From Hymenobacter aquaticus (lineage in GTDB: Bacteria > Bacteroidota > Bacteroidia > Cytophagales > Hymenobacteraceae): a stretch of 64,000 bases of DNA. Positions 8,605-16,333 of this stretch are shown here, piece after piece. Made by a program: the position numbers and the translations under genes. Location of the stretch: NCBI RefSeq assembly GCF_004765605.1, contig NZ_SRLC01000002.1, forward strand, positions 1,364,001 through 1,428,000, given 5' to 3'. Under the pieces are notes generated by a model. That model did not search any database. It saw only the letters and a program-made list of their open reading frames with translations, and was not told the DNA's origin. Numbering within the stretch: position 1 is the first letter of the stretch; every line of letters begins with the position of its first letter.

Positions 8605-8635
8605 TTGAGCCGGGGGCCGCGGCCGGGTACTTTTG
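8605..8635 (+). promoter_or_regulatory. Predicted Bacteroidota promoter for the MBL hydrolase gene
   Basis: TTG at 8605-8607, a 20-nt spacer, and TACTTTTG at 8628-8635, matching the TTTG / TAnnTTTG consensus for the primary sigma factor of Bacteroidota. The start codon lies 78 bp downstream at 8714. Confidence 0.55.
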
Positions 8636-8713
8636 CGGCATCCCGGTCCGGTCCGGGGCTGCTTTCCTGCCGGCCCGGCCCCGCTTCCGGCCGCAACTTA
8701 CCCCACTTTTTCC

Positions 8714-9475
8714 ATGCAAGTCCAACTAATCCGCAATGCCACGCTGCTGCTCAAAGTCGGTGGCAAAACCCTGCTCGTCGACCCGCTGCTGGCCCCGCGC
8801 TTCCAGTACGACCCCATCCCGCAGACCGCCAACCCCATCCGCAACCCCACCGCCGAGCTGCCCTTTGCCGCCGCCGAGTTGCCCGCCCTGGTCGCCTCCC
8901 TCGACGCGGTGCTGCTTACCCACACCCACCTCGACCACTGGGACCCGGTAGCCCAGCAGCTCCTGCCCAAGGCCCTGCCCATCCTCTGCCAGCCCGCCGA
9001 CGCGGAAACCCTGCGCGCCGCCGGCTTCACCCAGGTGCTGCCCATCGACCCCGAGCGCGACTGGGAAGGCATCCGCATCTACCGCACCGGCGGGCAGCAC
9101 GGCCTGGGCGACATCGGGCGGCGCATGGGCACTGTCTCGGGCTTCGTGCTGGAGGCCGAGGGCCAGCGCCTCTACCTGGCCGGCGACACTATCTGGTGCG
9201 AAGAAGTGCAGCAGGCCCTCGACCGCTACCAGCCCACGACCATCATCGTCAACGCCGGGGCGGCCCAGTTTCTGCAAGGCGGCCCCATCGTCATGACGGC
9301 CGCCGACGTGGCCCAGGTAGCCCGCCACGCCCCCCGGGCCACCATCCATGCCGTGCACCTGGAAGCCGTAAACCACTGCGCCGAAGACCGCGCCGCCACC
9401 CGCGCCTACCTGGCCCAGCAGGGCCTCGCCGCCCGCGTCCACGTCCCCACCGACGGCCAGTGGCTGACGATGTAG
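8714..9475 (+). CDS. Metallo-beta-lactamase-fold hydrolase
   Basis: 253 residues from the ATG at 8714; the frame is open to 8633, but that part would overlap the predicted promoter. The metal site is HTHLDHWD at residues 70-77. The N-terminus MQVQLIRNATLLLKVGGKTLLVDP is the typical first strand pair of RomA/UlaG-like hydrolases, and AGDTIWCEE supplies the bridging Asp. A late HAVHLEAVNHC segment can supply the last His ligand. Substrate unknown. It is divergent from an HxlR regulator with a palindrome between them, so regulation by that protein is likely. It is not closely alike to the MBL hydrolase at 6952-7686. Confidence 0.85.
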   Translation: MQVQLIRNATLLLKVGGKTLLVDPLLAPRFQYDPIPQTANPIRNPTAELPFAAAELPALVASLDAVLLTHTHLDHWDPVAQQLLPKALPILCQPADAETLRAAGFTQVLPIDPERDWEGIRIYRTGGQHGLGDIGRRMGTVSGFVLEAEGQRLYLAGDTIWCEEVQQALDRYQPTTIIVNAGAAQFLQGGPIVMTAADVAQVARHAPRATIHAVHLEAVNHCAEDRAATRAYLAQQGLAARVHVPTDGQWLTM

Positions 9476-9507
9476 TGAGTTTTTGTTGTTTGTCATCTGT
9501 CATCTGT

Positions 9508-9617
9508 CATCCTGAGCAAAGCGAAGGACCTTATCACGTTAGAACAAGTCGTAACAACGATTGTCGTGCTAACGTGATAAGGTCCTTCGCTTTGCGTACG
9601 CCAGATGAAGGATGACA
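9508..9617. repeat. Palindromic dispersed repeat (GTCATCCTGAGC family)
   Basis: Core arms 9517-9543 and 9570-9596 are perfect 27-bp complements (GCAAAGCGAAGGACC... / ...GGTCCTTCGCTTTGC). Weaker outer arms pair TCATCCT with AGGATGA. The same words recur at 39848-39940. No transposase is near. It sits after the MBL hydrolase, between converging genes, and could also act as a terminator-like hairpin. Confidence 0.8.
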
Positions 9618-9649
9618 GACAGAGTAGGGCGTACTACTCCATTCCCCGC

Positions 9650-10363
9650 CTACTTCGCCGGCGGACTGGTTTTGGGGCCGGGGCCGCCCGCCGGGGCCTC
9701 GCCATCGGAGAGGCGGTAGCGCTTCTGCTTAGTCGGGTCGGCTTCGAAGGCGCGCTTGGCCGCCTTATTGAGTTGCTGCCCGAAGCTGTAGGCCTGGTTT
9801 TGCAGGCGGATGTAGGCATTGGTATCCTCCTGGTTGGTGCCCTTGCGTAGCTCGTGCTGGGTATCCACCGTGTCGAGCTGGGCGGCCAGGGCTTTGAGGT
9901 CGGCGAGCTGCTGGGGGCGGAAGCCTTTTTCGGCCAGGGCCGCGTGGTCGCGCTCGGCGGCCTGGGCGGCCATGTCCAGGAGCAGGCGCATTTCCTCGGG
10001 GTCGGCGGCGGCCTTGCCGTAGCGTTCCTTGCCGTACTGGGTCAGGCGGGCCTTGTTCCGGGGAAAAGCCTGATCCACGTAGTAAAATACCGATTGGGCC
10101 ATGCTGCGGGCGCGCTCCATCTCGCTTTCCACGGTGGCCGTGTCTTCGCTGAGCGTGCCCCGGCGCACGTCCACGTTGGGGGCCTTATCGGCTGCCTCGA
10201 TGGCCGCCAGCCAGGTGGCCCCGAAGCTGCCGCCCAGATCGGGGTTGAGGGCGGCAAACGCCGCCGCGTCGGTCAGATAATGCCCGTGCATGGTGCGCAT
10301 GCGGCTGCGCATGGCCACGTCGGAGCCAGTAAATAGGCGAACTTCGGGTGTCCCGTGTTCCAT
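9650..10363 (-). CDS. Hypothetical helical protein
   Basis: 237 residues, not recognised. There is no signal peptide or membrane segment. The sequence is strongly helical and charged (AQAAERDHAALAEKGFRPQQLADLKALAAQLDTV; then LQNQAYSFGQQLNKAAKRAFEADP) and ends in a low-complexity Pro/Gly/Lys tail. Codon use agrees with the host. The upstream region (10364-10741) carries a degenerate tandem repeat, so its promoter is not obvious. Proteins of this kind are seen as uncharacterised in Hymenobacter-like genomes; no function is proposed. Confidence 0.6.
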   Translation of the reverse strand: MEHGTPEVRLFTGSDVAMRSRMRTMHGHYLTDAAAFAALNPDLGGSFGATWLAAIEAADKAPNVDVRRGTLSEDTATVESEMERARSMAQSVFYYVDQAFPRNKARLTQYGKERYGKAAADPEEMRLLLDMAAQAAERDHAALAEKGFRPQQLADLKALAAQLDTVDTQHELRKGTNQEDTNAYIRLQNQAYSFGQQLNKAAKRAFEADPTKQKRYRLSDGEAPAGGPGPKTSPPAK

Positions 10364-10489
10364 AGTAATGAATAATAGAAGTGAGTGAAGTTGAAATACG
10401 AAGGAATGGTATGACTATTTCCAGTAATTCACAACTTCTACGCCCGGCTATTTCGCCCGAAAACCCCTCATAGCCAGCCAAAACCGACC

Positions 10490-10676
10490 TAGAAGCGCCC
10501 AAACGAACGGAGAGCCAGCCGAAGCCTTCTTAGAAGCGTCCGAAACGGACGTAGAAGCACCCCGAACGGACGTAGAAGGTCCCAAACGAACATAGAAGCA
10601 GCCGAAATGCTCTTAGAAGCCCCCAAGATGGACGTAGAAGCTTCCCAAACGGACGCAAAAGCAGCTTAAGTGGCCG
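10490..10676. repeat. Degenerate 21-bp tandem repeat, about nine units
   Basis: TAGAAG begins at 10490, 10531, 10552, 10573, 10593, 10614 and 10635, with a variant (CAAAAG) at 10656 and another near 10511. Spacing is 21 bp except one 20-bp unit (10573-10592). A typical unit is TAGAAG + CGTCCGAAACGGACG. Read in one + frame the unit gives a heptapeptide like EASETDV, broken once by the 20-bp unit and stopped by TAG at 10593. There are no unique spacers, so it is not a CRISPR array. Confidence 0.75.
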
Positions 10677-10708
10677 AAGAATCGGCGGGGGCGAGGGCAG
10701 AAACGAAA

Positions 10709-10732
10709 CCGGCCCGCTGGTGGGCGGGCCGG
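10709..10732 (-). terminator. Terminator for the nuclease-ATPase operon
   Basis: Stem CCGGCCCGC / GCGGGCCGG with a 6-nt loop. On the - strand it is followed by TTTCGTTTC. It lies 10 bp beyond the stop codon of the small nuclease-like gene. Confidence 0.6.
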
Positions 10733-10741
10733 GGGATTGGT

Positions 10742-11158
10742 TTATAAAGAATGTTCGCCGTGTTGCGTTTTAGGCTTGATAGAGCATTTGTTTCGTCGGC
10801 CAAAGTCCAGCAGCAACTTCTGCATTTTGGTGTCCATCGTGGGCGAGCGGCGAATCACAACAAAGCACTGCTTCGGTTGCAGAGGAGACTTCAACAGCTT
10901 TATCGTGTTGGCAAGTTGATCAAGGGCATGTAAAAAGTCACTGCCTTTTAGCTCCACGTACACTTCGGCTGGCGCGGCCGGGGCCTGAAACACAAAGTCG
11001 CAGTTCCATTGGCCGGGTGGGAAGAACTGCTCCGGTTCCAGCACGGTTACTTCCAGCCGCTTCGGGTTGAGTAGCGTGAAGGTGCTGGCAGCCCTTGGCG
11101 TCTTGACCGGAATCTTAGGATTGCTGGTAACACGCTTTTGATGGTCCGGTATTTTCAT
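10742..11158 (-). CDS. Small putative PD-(D/E)XK nuclease, partner of ATPase
   Basis: 138 residues. The N-terminal 35 are basic and Pro-rich. The central region reads WNCDFVFQ (Asp54), then VYVELKG with Glu69-Leu-Lys71, then a helix with DQLANTI (Gln81). A D-(about 15)-ExK arrangement followed by a helix with Gln is the PD-(D/E)XK nuclease layout, but the match is motif-level only. It starts inside the stop of the upstream ATPase gene (TGATG, one shared base), so translation is probably coupled. The pair resembles ATPase-nuclease defence modules in architecture. GC is closer to the host than in most of the ATPase gene. It could instead be a non-catalytic specificity partner. Confidence 0.6.
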   Translation of the reverse strand: MKIPDHQKRVTSNPKIPVKTPRAASTFTLLNPKRLEVTVLEPEQFFPPGQWNCDFVFQAPAAPAEVYVELKGSDFLHALDQLANTIKLLKSPLQPKQCFVVIRRSPTMDTKMQKLLLDFGRRNKCSIKPKTQHGEHSL

Positions 11159-12441
11159 CAGGCCTGCGTGGTGGGGTCCAAGGCCATAAGATCACCGAAC
11201 TGTTCGGCCGTAACGTCGGAGGCGCTATCGAGCAGGGAGGCAGATATTAGGCCTAGCTCATGGTCGATAAGCGAAATGGCCTTGCCGTTTTCGAGTCCAT
11301 ATACCCGAAAATCCGACAAGGGAACCTGCTGGCTTTTCGGAACTATTTTGTAGAGCTTCTTCAGCTCGTTAGGTTGGTCTTGGAGGCGTTCAGCGAGTTG
11401 GTGAGCGTAGATGAGATTGTTGAAGGAGGAAAGTAGATAAGGACTATGTGTAGTGATGATATATTTCAAATCTTCAGTTTCGTTGTAAATATTAGTCATT
11501 AACTGCGCCATTACTCGCTGGGATTCTGGGAAAATGTGAGCCTCTGGTTCCTCAATATAAAGCATGTGTGGCCCAAGAAATCCATTGCGTGAGTCATCTA
11601 AATAGCTAAGTAGAAAAAGTATTAACGGAAATGCTTCTTGCTGACCGGATGAAGCATCGGTCAAAGATATTTTTCTGCCATCAGAAAGGATTAAGTAGTT
11701 GTCATCTTTTTGTGTGAGTAATTGCCCTTTAAGTATTGATTCAACTAAAGGTATAATAGATTTAAGTAATGGATTGGTTGGCTGTGGCTGGTCTTGTCGT
11801 GCGTATTCATATTCTCTTAAAAAGTCTCGCATTAATGGGTCTTTAAGAGTGTTGTTAGATAGAAAAGTGAGTATAGATCCTTGCAAAGCAGAAAAAATAG
11901 AACGCCCAGCTAGCACAAAAGCCTGGTTTCTTATAGGGTTCCCATCTGCAAGGGACCATATCTCCATTGCCCACGCTGTGCGTGCCTCTGTAAATTCCTG
12001 TACTTGCTGATAACGTAAGATATTATTTGGTCGGAATTTAGAAGATGAATACTTGTTTTTTATTTTATTCGTACGTACTCTAAATTTATTTGATGCTGCC
12101 TGTATCAATGGTGAATATATTATTTTAAGTTTGTTATTAGTCTGAGTTAATTTAATTGATAATTTGCCTATTTGATAATGAATATGAAATTCTCTGGTTG
12201 TACTCACAATGCTAGAGAAATATTCTTTAAAATTCCTCAAACAACTTTCGTCGAACTTCCTTTTGTCTTCATTATTGTTGATAGATATTTCTAGTCTTGA
12301 TAAAAAAGATTTAAACCAATATATACACCTAGCGCATATGCTTTTTCCACTGGCTTGCGGACCAATGAAAATAGTTATTTCTCCCAACTCAATTTCTAAG
12401 TTAAGTCCAGCAAAATTTTGAATGATAAGCTTTTCAACCAT
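11158..12441 (-). CDS. AT-rich ABC/OLD-type AAA ATPase, putative defence ATPase
   Basis: 427 residues. Walker A GPQASGKS (27-34), an ABC-like signature TDASSGQQE (262-269), Walker B MLYIEEPEAH (293-302) and switch histidine THSPY (331-335) define an SMC/OLD-like ATPase of the AAA_15/AAA_21 type. The chain ends soon after, with no TOPRIM domain, so nuclease activity would have to come from the partner gene. Residues about 45-250 are Lys/Asn/Ser-rich with no known motif. Most of the gene is strikingly AT-rich (17 G/C of 60 at 12001-12060), against a host well over 60%, so it was probably acquired horizontally. Its ATG is 10 nt after the mutase large-subunit stop. Confidence 0.85.
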   Translation of the reverse strand: MVEKLIIQNFAGLNLEIELGEITIFIGPQASGKSICARCIYWFKSFLSRLEISINNNEDKRKFDESCLRNFKEYFSSIVSTTREFHIHYQIGKLSIKLTQTNNKLKIIYSPLIQAASNKFRVRTNKIKNKYSSSKFRPNNILRYQQVQEFTEARTAWAMEIWSLADGNPIRNQAFVLAGRSIFSALQGSILTFLSNNTLKDPLMRDFLREYEYARQDQPQPTNPLLKSIIPLVESILKGQLLTQKDDNYLILSDGRKISLTDASSGQQEAFPLILFLLSYLDDSRNGFLGPHMLYIEEPEAHIFPESQRVMAQLMTNIYNETEDLKYIITTHSPYLLSSFNNLIYAHQLAERLQDQPNELKKLYKIVPKSQQVPLSDFRVYGLENGKAISLIDHELGLISASLLDSASDVTAEQFGDLMALDPTTQA

Positions 12442-12451
12442 GATTATAAGA

Positions 12452-14719
12452 TTAGTCGTTTAGCTTCCGCAGAATCTCCTGCGCCGCTACGGCAATGACC
12501 GTTCCCGGACCATATACCCCAGCCACGCCGACGTTGTAGAGGAAGTCGTAGTCCTGGGCGGGGATGACGCCGCCGGCAATGACGAGGATGTCTTCGCGGC
12601 CGAGCTGGCGCAGCTCCTGAATCAGCTGGGGAATTAGGGTTTTGTGGCCGGCGGCTAGGCTGCTCACGCCCACTACGTGCACGTCGTTTTCGGTGGCCTG
12701 GCGGGCTACTTCGGCGGGCGTCTGGAACAGGGGCGCGATGTCCACGTCGAAGCCCACGTCGGCAAAGGAGGTGGCAATGATCTTGGAGCCCCGGTCGTGG
12801 CCGTCCTGGCCCATTTTGGCGACCATCATGCGGGGGCGGCGGCCTTCGGCGGCGGCAAAGGCATCGGCGGCGGCCCGGGCTTTGGCAAACTCCTCGTCGT
12901 AGTTCATCTCGGCCGAGTACACGCCCGAAATAGCCCGGATGGTAGCCTGGTGGCGGCCGTACACGGCTTCCAGGGCATCGGAAATCTCACCCAGGGTAGC
13001 GCGCACCCGGGCGGCCTGCACGGCTAGCTCTAGGAGGTTGCTGGAGGGCGCCTCACCCCCCGGCCCCCTCTCCGAAAGAGGAGAGGGGGAGCCTGACGAT
13101 AAAGATTCGTCGGATTCAATCGTTGAACGCACCCCCTCTCCATTTTCGGAGAGGGGGCCGGGGGGTGAGGCGCTCATCCCGGCCTTAGCCGCATCCGTCA
13201 GCGCCTGCAAGGCGGCTTGCACGGCCTCGTTGTCGCGCTCGGCCTTGATTTTGGTGAGGCGCTCAATCTGGGACTCGCGCACGGCGGCGTTGTCGATGTC
13301 GAGCACGTCGATCTGCTGCTCCTCGCCCAGCTGCCGGTCGGTGAGGCGGTACTTGTTCACGCCCACCACTACTTCCTTGCCCGAGTCGATGCGGGCCTGC
13401 TTGCGGGCCGAGGCTTCCTCGATGCGCATCTTGGGCAGGCCGGTTTCAATGGCCTTGGCCATGCCGCCCAGGGCTTCTACTTCCTGAATCAGGGCCCAGG
13501 CTTTGTCGGCCAGCTCGTGGGTCAGGCTCTCCACGTAGTAGGAGCCGCCCCAGGGGTCCACGACGCGGGTAATGTCGGTTTCGTGCTGGAGGTAGAGCTG
13601 GGTGTTGCGGGCAATGCGGGCCGAGAAGTCGGTGGGCAGGGCAATGGCCTCGTCGAGGGCGTTGGTGTGCAGGCTCTGGGTGCCGCCCAGGGCCGCGGCC
13701 AGGGCCTCAATGGCGGTGCGGGCCACGTTGTTGAACGGGTCCTGCTCGGTGAGCGAGTAGCCCGAAGTCTGGCAGTGGGTGCGCAGGGCCAGGCTTTTGG
13801 GGTTCGTGGGGTTGAACTGCTTCATCAGCTTGGCCCAGAGCAGGCGGCCGGCCCGCAGCTTGGCAATTTCCATGAAGTGGTTCATGCCAATGGCCCAGAA
13901 GAAGGAAAGGCGGGGCGCAAACTGGTCGACGTCCATGCCCACGGCCAGGCCGGCGCGCACGTATTCCAGGCCGTCGGCCAGGGTGTAGGCCAGCTCAATG
14001 TCGGCCGTGGCCCCGGCTTCCTGCATGTGGTAGCCCGAGATGCTGATGGAGTTGAACTTGGGCATATTCTTCGCGGTGTAGGCGAAGATGTCGGCAATGA
14101 TGCGCATGCTGGGCGCGGGCGGGTAGATATAGGTGTTGCGCACCATGAACTCCTTCAGAATGTCGTTCTGAATGGTGCCCGCCAGCTTCTCGGGGCTCAC
14201 GCCCTGCTCCTCGGCCGCCACGATGTAGAAGGCCATAATCGGCAGCACGGCCCCGTTCATGGTCATCGACACCGACATCTGATCCAGGGGAATCTGGTCG
14301 AAGAGGATCTTCATGTCCTCCACCGAGTCAATGGCCACGCCGGCCTTGCCCACGTCGCCCACCACGCGGGGGTGGTCGGAGTCGTAGCCCCGGTGGGTGG
14401 CCAGGTCGAAGGCTACGGACAGGCCCTTTTGGCCCCCGGCCAGGTTGCGGCGGTAGAAGGCGTTGGATTCCTCGGCCGTGCTAAAGCCCGCGTACTGCCG
14501 GATGGTCCAGGGGTTCTGCACGTACATCGTGGCGTAGGGTCCGCGCAGGTAGGGTGCCGTGCCGGCCCCGAAGCCCAGGTGGTCGAGTCCGGCCACGTCC
14601 TCGGCCGAGTAGTGGCTTTTCACCGTGATGCCCTCGGGCGTGGTGGTGCCGGTGGGAGTGGGAGCCGGGGCGGGCAGGGGAGCGGCGTCGTAGGGAATGT
14701 GGGCGAAGTCGGGTTTCAT
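12452..14719 (-). CDS. mutB: Methylmalonyl-CoA mutase large (catalytic) subunit
   Basis: 755 residues from the ATG at 14719 (MKPDFAHIP); the frame is open upstream but not protein-like. The N-terminal TIM-barrel domain contains TIRQYAGFSTAEESN, FDLATHRGYDSDHP and SVSMTMNGAVLP, as in mutase alpha chains. The C-terminal B12-binding domain has DGHDRG with lower-ligand His at about residue 641, then GVSSLAAGH and VIAGGVIP. With adenosylcobalamin it interconverts succinyl-CoA and methylmalonyl-CoA in propionate metabolism. Oddity: residues 517-557, in the linker, are encoded by a 120-bp palindromic repeat inserted in frame, making the chain longer than usual. The small-subunit gene is about 3 kb away rather than adjacent. 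Confidence 0.96.
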   Translation of the reverse strand: MKPDFAHIPYDAAPLPAPAPTPTGTTTPEGITVKSHYSAEDVAGLDHLGFGAGTAPYLRGPYATMYVQNPWTIRQYAGFSTAEESNAFYRRNLAGGQKGLSVAFDLATHRGYDSDHPRVVGDVGKAGVAIDSVEDMKILFDQIPLDQMSVSMTMNGAVLPIMAFYIVAAEEQGVSPEKLAGTIQNDILKEFMVRNTYIYPPAPSMRIIADIFAYTAKNMPKFNSISISGYHMQEAGATADIELAYTLADGLEYVRAGLAVGMDVDQFAPRLSFFWAIGMNHFMEIAKLRAGRLLWAKLMKQFNPTNPKSLALRTHCQTSGYSLTEQDPFNNVARTAIEALAAALGGTQSLHTNALDEAIALPTDFSARIARNTQLYLQHETDITRVVDPWGGSYYVESLTHELADKAWALIQEVEALGGMAKAIETGLPKMRIEEASARKQARIDSGKEVVVGVNKYRLTDRQLGEEQQIDVLDIDNAAVRESQIERLTKIKAERDNEAVQAALQALTDAAKAGMSASPPGPLSENGEGVRSTIESDESLSSGSPSPLSERGPGGEAPSSNLLELAVQAARVRATLGEISDALEAVYGRHQATIRAISGVYSAEMNYDEEFAKARAAADAFAAAEGRRPRMMVAKMGQDGHDRGSKIIATSFADVGFDVDIAPLFQTPAEVARQATENDVHVVGVSSLAAGHKTLIPQLIQELRQLGREDILVIAGGVIPAQDYDFLYNVGVAGVYGPGTVIAVAAQEILRKLND
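13051..13170. repeat. 120-bp palindromic repeat inserted in-frame in mutB
   Basis: Outer arms 13051-13073 and 13148-13170 are perfect 23-bp complements (CCTCACCCCCCGGCCCC... / ...GGGGCCGGGGGGTGAGG). Each end also folds on itself through CCCCCTCTCC / GGAGAGGGGG with 6-nt loops. The length, 120 bp, is exactly 40 codons with no stop. It encodes a Ser/Pro/Gly/Glu-rich linker (PPGPLSENGEG ... PSPLSERGPGGEAP) between the catalytic and B12 domains. Confidence 0.85.
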
Positions 14720-14870
14720 CGGGGCAAGCACGGGGGCGGATGGTCGGAAACGTAATGTGGGAGGAAAGATACTTGGTTTAGCCCAAAAGAATATTTCCAA
14801 GCACGTTAGCAAGTCAATGAATTATTCTATATTTGACTATTATTCTCTTAAATACTTATTCAATATTTGA

Positions 14871-16130
14871 ATGGGAAAGAAATTACGCTCTATGTACGTA
14901 CGGATAGTAGGGTTGCTCGGCATTGCCGCGCTGCTGCTGCCCGCCACCGCCCAGGCCCAGACGGGCCGCCAGCCCGGCTACGTCGTGCCCCTCACCGGCG
15001 ACACAATCCGGGGAACGGTAGTGGTCAACCGCACCCAGCGCAACGCCCAGCTCTGCGAGTTCGAGGCCACCGGCCAGAGCCAGCTTCGGCAGTACGCGCC
15101 CGCCGAGCTGCGCGGCTACGGTGCCCAGGGAATCAGCTACGAAAGCCAGCCGGTGCGCCTGAGCGCCAATGCCGCGCCGGAGCCGGTGTTTCTGGAAGTC
15201 GTCACCCGCGGGGTAATGACGCTCTATGCCCTGCAGAATGGCCTGACGGAGCGGTTTTTCCTGGCGGGCTACCGCCCCGGGAAGCTGGTGGAGCTCGAAA
15301 TGCGGGTAGCGATGGTGAAGCGCGGCCCCCGGGAGTATCTGGCCAAACAGCGCCTGTACCAGGACACGCTAGCCGAGGCGTTTCGGGCCTGCCCCGACCA
15401 GGCCCGGCGCGGGGCCATGGCTGAGTTCCGGCTGGGCGAGCTGGAAAAGGTGGTGCGCAGCTACAACCTGTGCGCCGATCCGCAGAGCGCTGGCGAGCGG
15501 ACAACCAAGCGGGGGCATCTCAACGTTGGGGCCGTGCTCGGGTATAACTTCTACAGTCAGCTGTCGTTGGGTACGGGCAAGAACACGGATGCCCATAACC
15601 AGATCCTGGAGGGTAACGGCTACGGGACGGGCGGGCTGGAGCTGGTGTATACGCCCGGCTTTAAGGGGGCGCCCTTCACCGTGCGGGCCTCTTTTCTCTA
15701 CGAGCCCAGCCGCACCTTTATTTCCAACCGCAACTTCTATCCTCAGGAAACCCGGGACAATGAGGCCCTGCTGCAATTCAGCTACCTGACCATTCCAGCC
15801 ATGGTGCGTTACCGGGTGGGGCAGCACCGGCTGCGGCCGTACGCCGAGGCCGGCTTGCTGCTAAATCTGCTGGTGAGCATGGAGCAGGACTACGTAACCT
15901 TTACGTATAACAGCACCGGCAGCGTGCCGTATACCACTCCGCTGCTGGGAGAATACAAGAGCGTTACGTTTGGCAGCGGCATCGGGGGCGGCGTGGAAGT
16001 ACTGCTGCCGGCCGGCACCACGCTGTCGGTGGGCGTAAGCGCGCGGCTGATGCAAGGGCCCGACAAATACGAGGGCGGCTCAACGATGAAAAATGTCGGG
16101 CTGCTGGTCGGCTACACGTTTGGGCAGTAG
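14871..16130 (+). CDS. Outer-membrane beta-barrel-type protein, paralog 1 of 4
   Basis: 419 residues; a second ATG at 14892 (MYVRIVGLL) would give an equally good signal peptide ending ATAQAQ. The mature N-terminus has the family signature RQPGYVVPLTGDTIRGTV. The middle has YQDTLAEAFRACPDQ and VRSYNLC, repeated in the paralogs. The C-terminal half has alternating strands (AYAEAGLLLNLLVSM-like; GSGIGGGVEVLLPAG) and ends LLVGYTFGQ with a near-terminal aromatic, as in small outer-membrane beta-barrels. Function unknown. Closest to the next gene on the same strand. Divergent from mutB; the 150-bp gap is AT-rich. Confidence 0.75.
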   Translation: MGKKLRSMYVRIVGLLGIAALLLPATAQAQTGRQPGYVVPLTGDTIRGTVVVNRTQRNAQLCEFEATGQSQLRQYAPAELRGYGAQGISYESQPVRLSANAAPEPVFLEVVTRGVMTLYALQNGLTERFFLAGYRPGKLVELEMRVAMVKRGPREYLAKQRLYQDTLAEAFRACPDQARRGAMAEFRLGELEKVVRSYNLCADPQSAGERTTKRGHLNVGAVLGYNFYSQLSLGTGKNTDAHNQILEGNGYGTGGLELVYTPGFKGAPFTVRASFLYEPSRTFISNRNFYPQETRDNEALLQFSYLTIPAMVRYRVGQHRLRPYAEAGLLLNLLVSMEQDYVTFTYNSTGSVPYTTPLLGEYKSVTFGSGIGGGVEVLLPAGTTLSVGVSARLMQGPDKYEGGSTMKNVGLLVGYTFGQ

Positions 16131-16176
16131 CTGGTAGCGGCCATAGTGGCCAGCCCATTCAGGCTTATTTGATATG

Positions 16177-16231
16177 CCGACGAAGAACGGCCCGGTTGCT
16201 GCCTGCCAGCTGCCGGGCCGTTCTTCGTCGG
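16177..16231. terminator. Strong 19-bp-arm hairpin between paralogs 1 and 2
   Basis: Arms CCGACGAAGAACGGCCCGG (16177-16195) and its perfect complement (16213-16231) around a 17-nt loop. There is no T-run, so it is either a Rho-independent-like hairpin of weak type or another palindromic element. Confidence 0.5.
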
Positions 16232-16270
16232 GGCCGGCAGTTAATAGCGACGCGCATCTCCAAGACTTAA

Positions 16271-16301
16271 TTGGCCGGGCAGCCGTGGCAACGTACTTTT
16301 G
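16271..16301 (+). promoter_or_regulatory. Predicted promoter of paralog 2
   Basis: TTG at 16271-16273, a 20-nt spacer and TACTTTTG at 16294-16301: a full match to the Bacteroidota promoter consensus. It argues for the start codon at 16334 rather than in-frame starts upstream. Confidence 0.65.
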
Positions 16302-16333
16302 GGGTTTGTACTCATTCTTCTGTTGCTTATTGC

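Larger units (their letters stand above)
10364..10741. other. Gene-free accessory stretch with tandem repeat and terminator
   Basis: It holds an AT-rich leader for the hypothetical gene at its left end (10364-10440), a degenerate 21-bp repeat tract (10490-10676), and a GC-rich hairpin (10709-10732) that can terminate the ATPase-nuclease operon. No intact gene was found. Confidence 0.6.

Noticed and set aside
9508..9617. Insertion sequence ends
   Set aside because: Palindromic arms meet with a short loop and enclose no gene; no transposase found in the window.
10490..10676. 21-bp repeats as a CRISPR array
   Set aside because: Units are contiguous, degenerate and lack unique spacers; no cas genes nearby.
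13217..14755. 512-residue + strand frame antisense to mutB
   Set aside because: Low-complexity Gly/His/Val translation typical of an antisense frame in GC-rich DNA; mutB motifs lie on the other strand.
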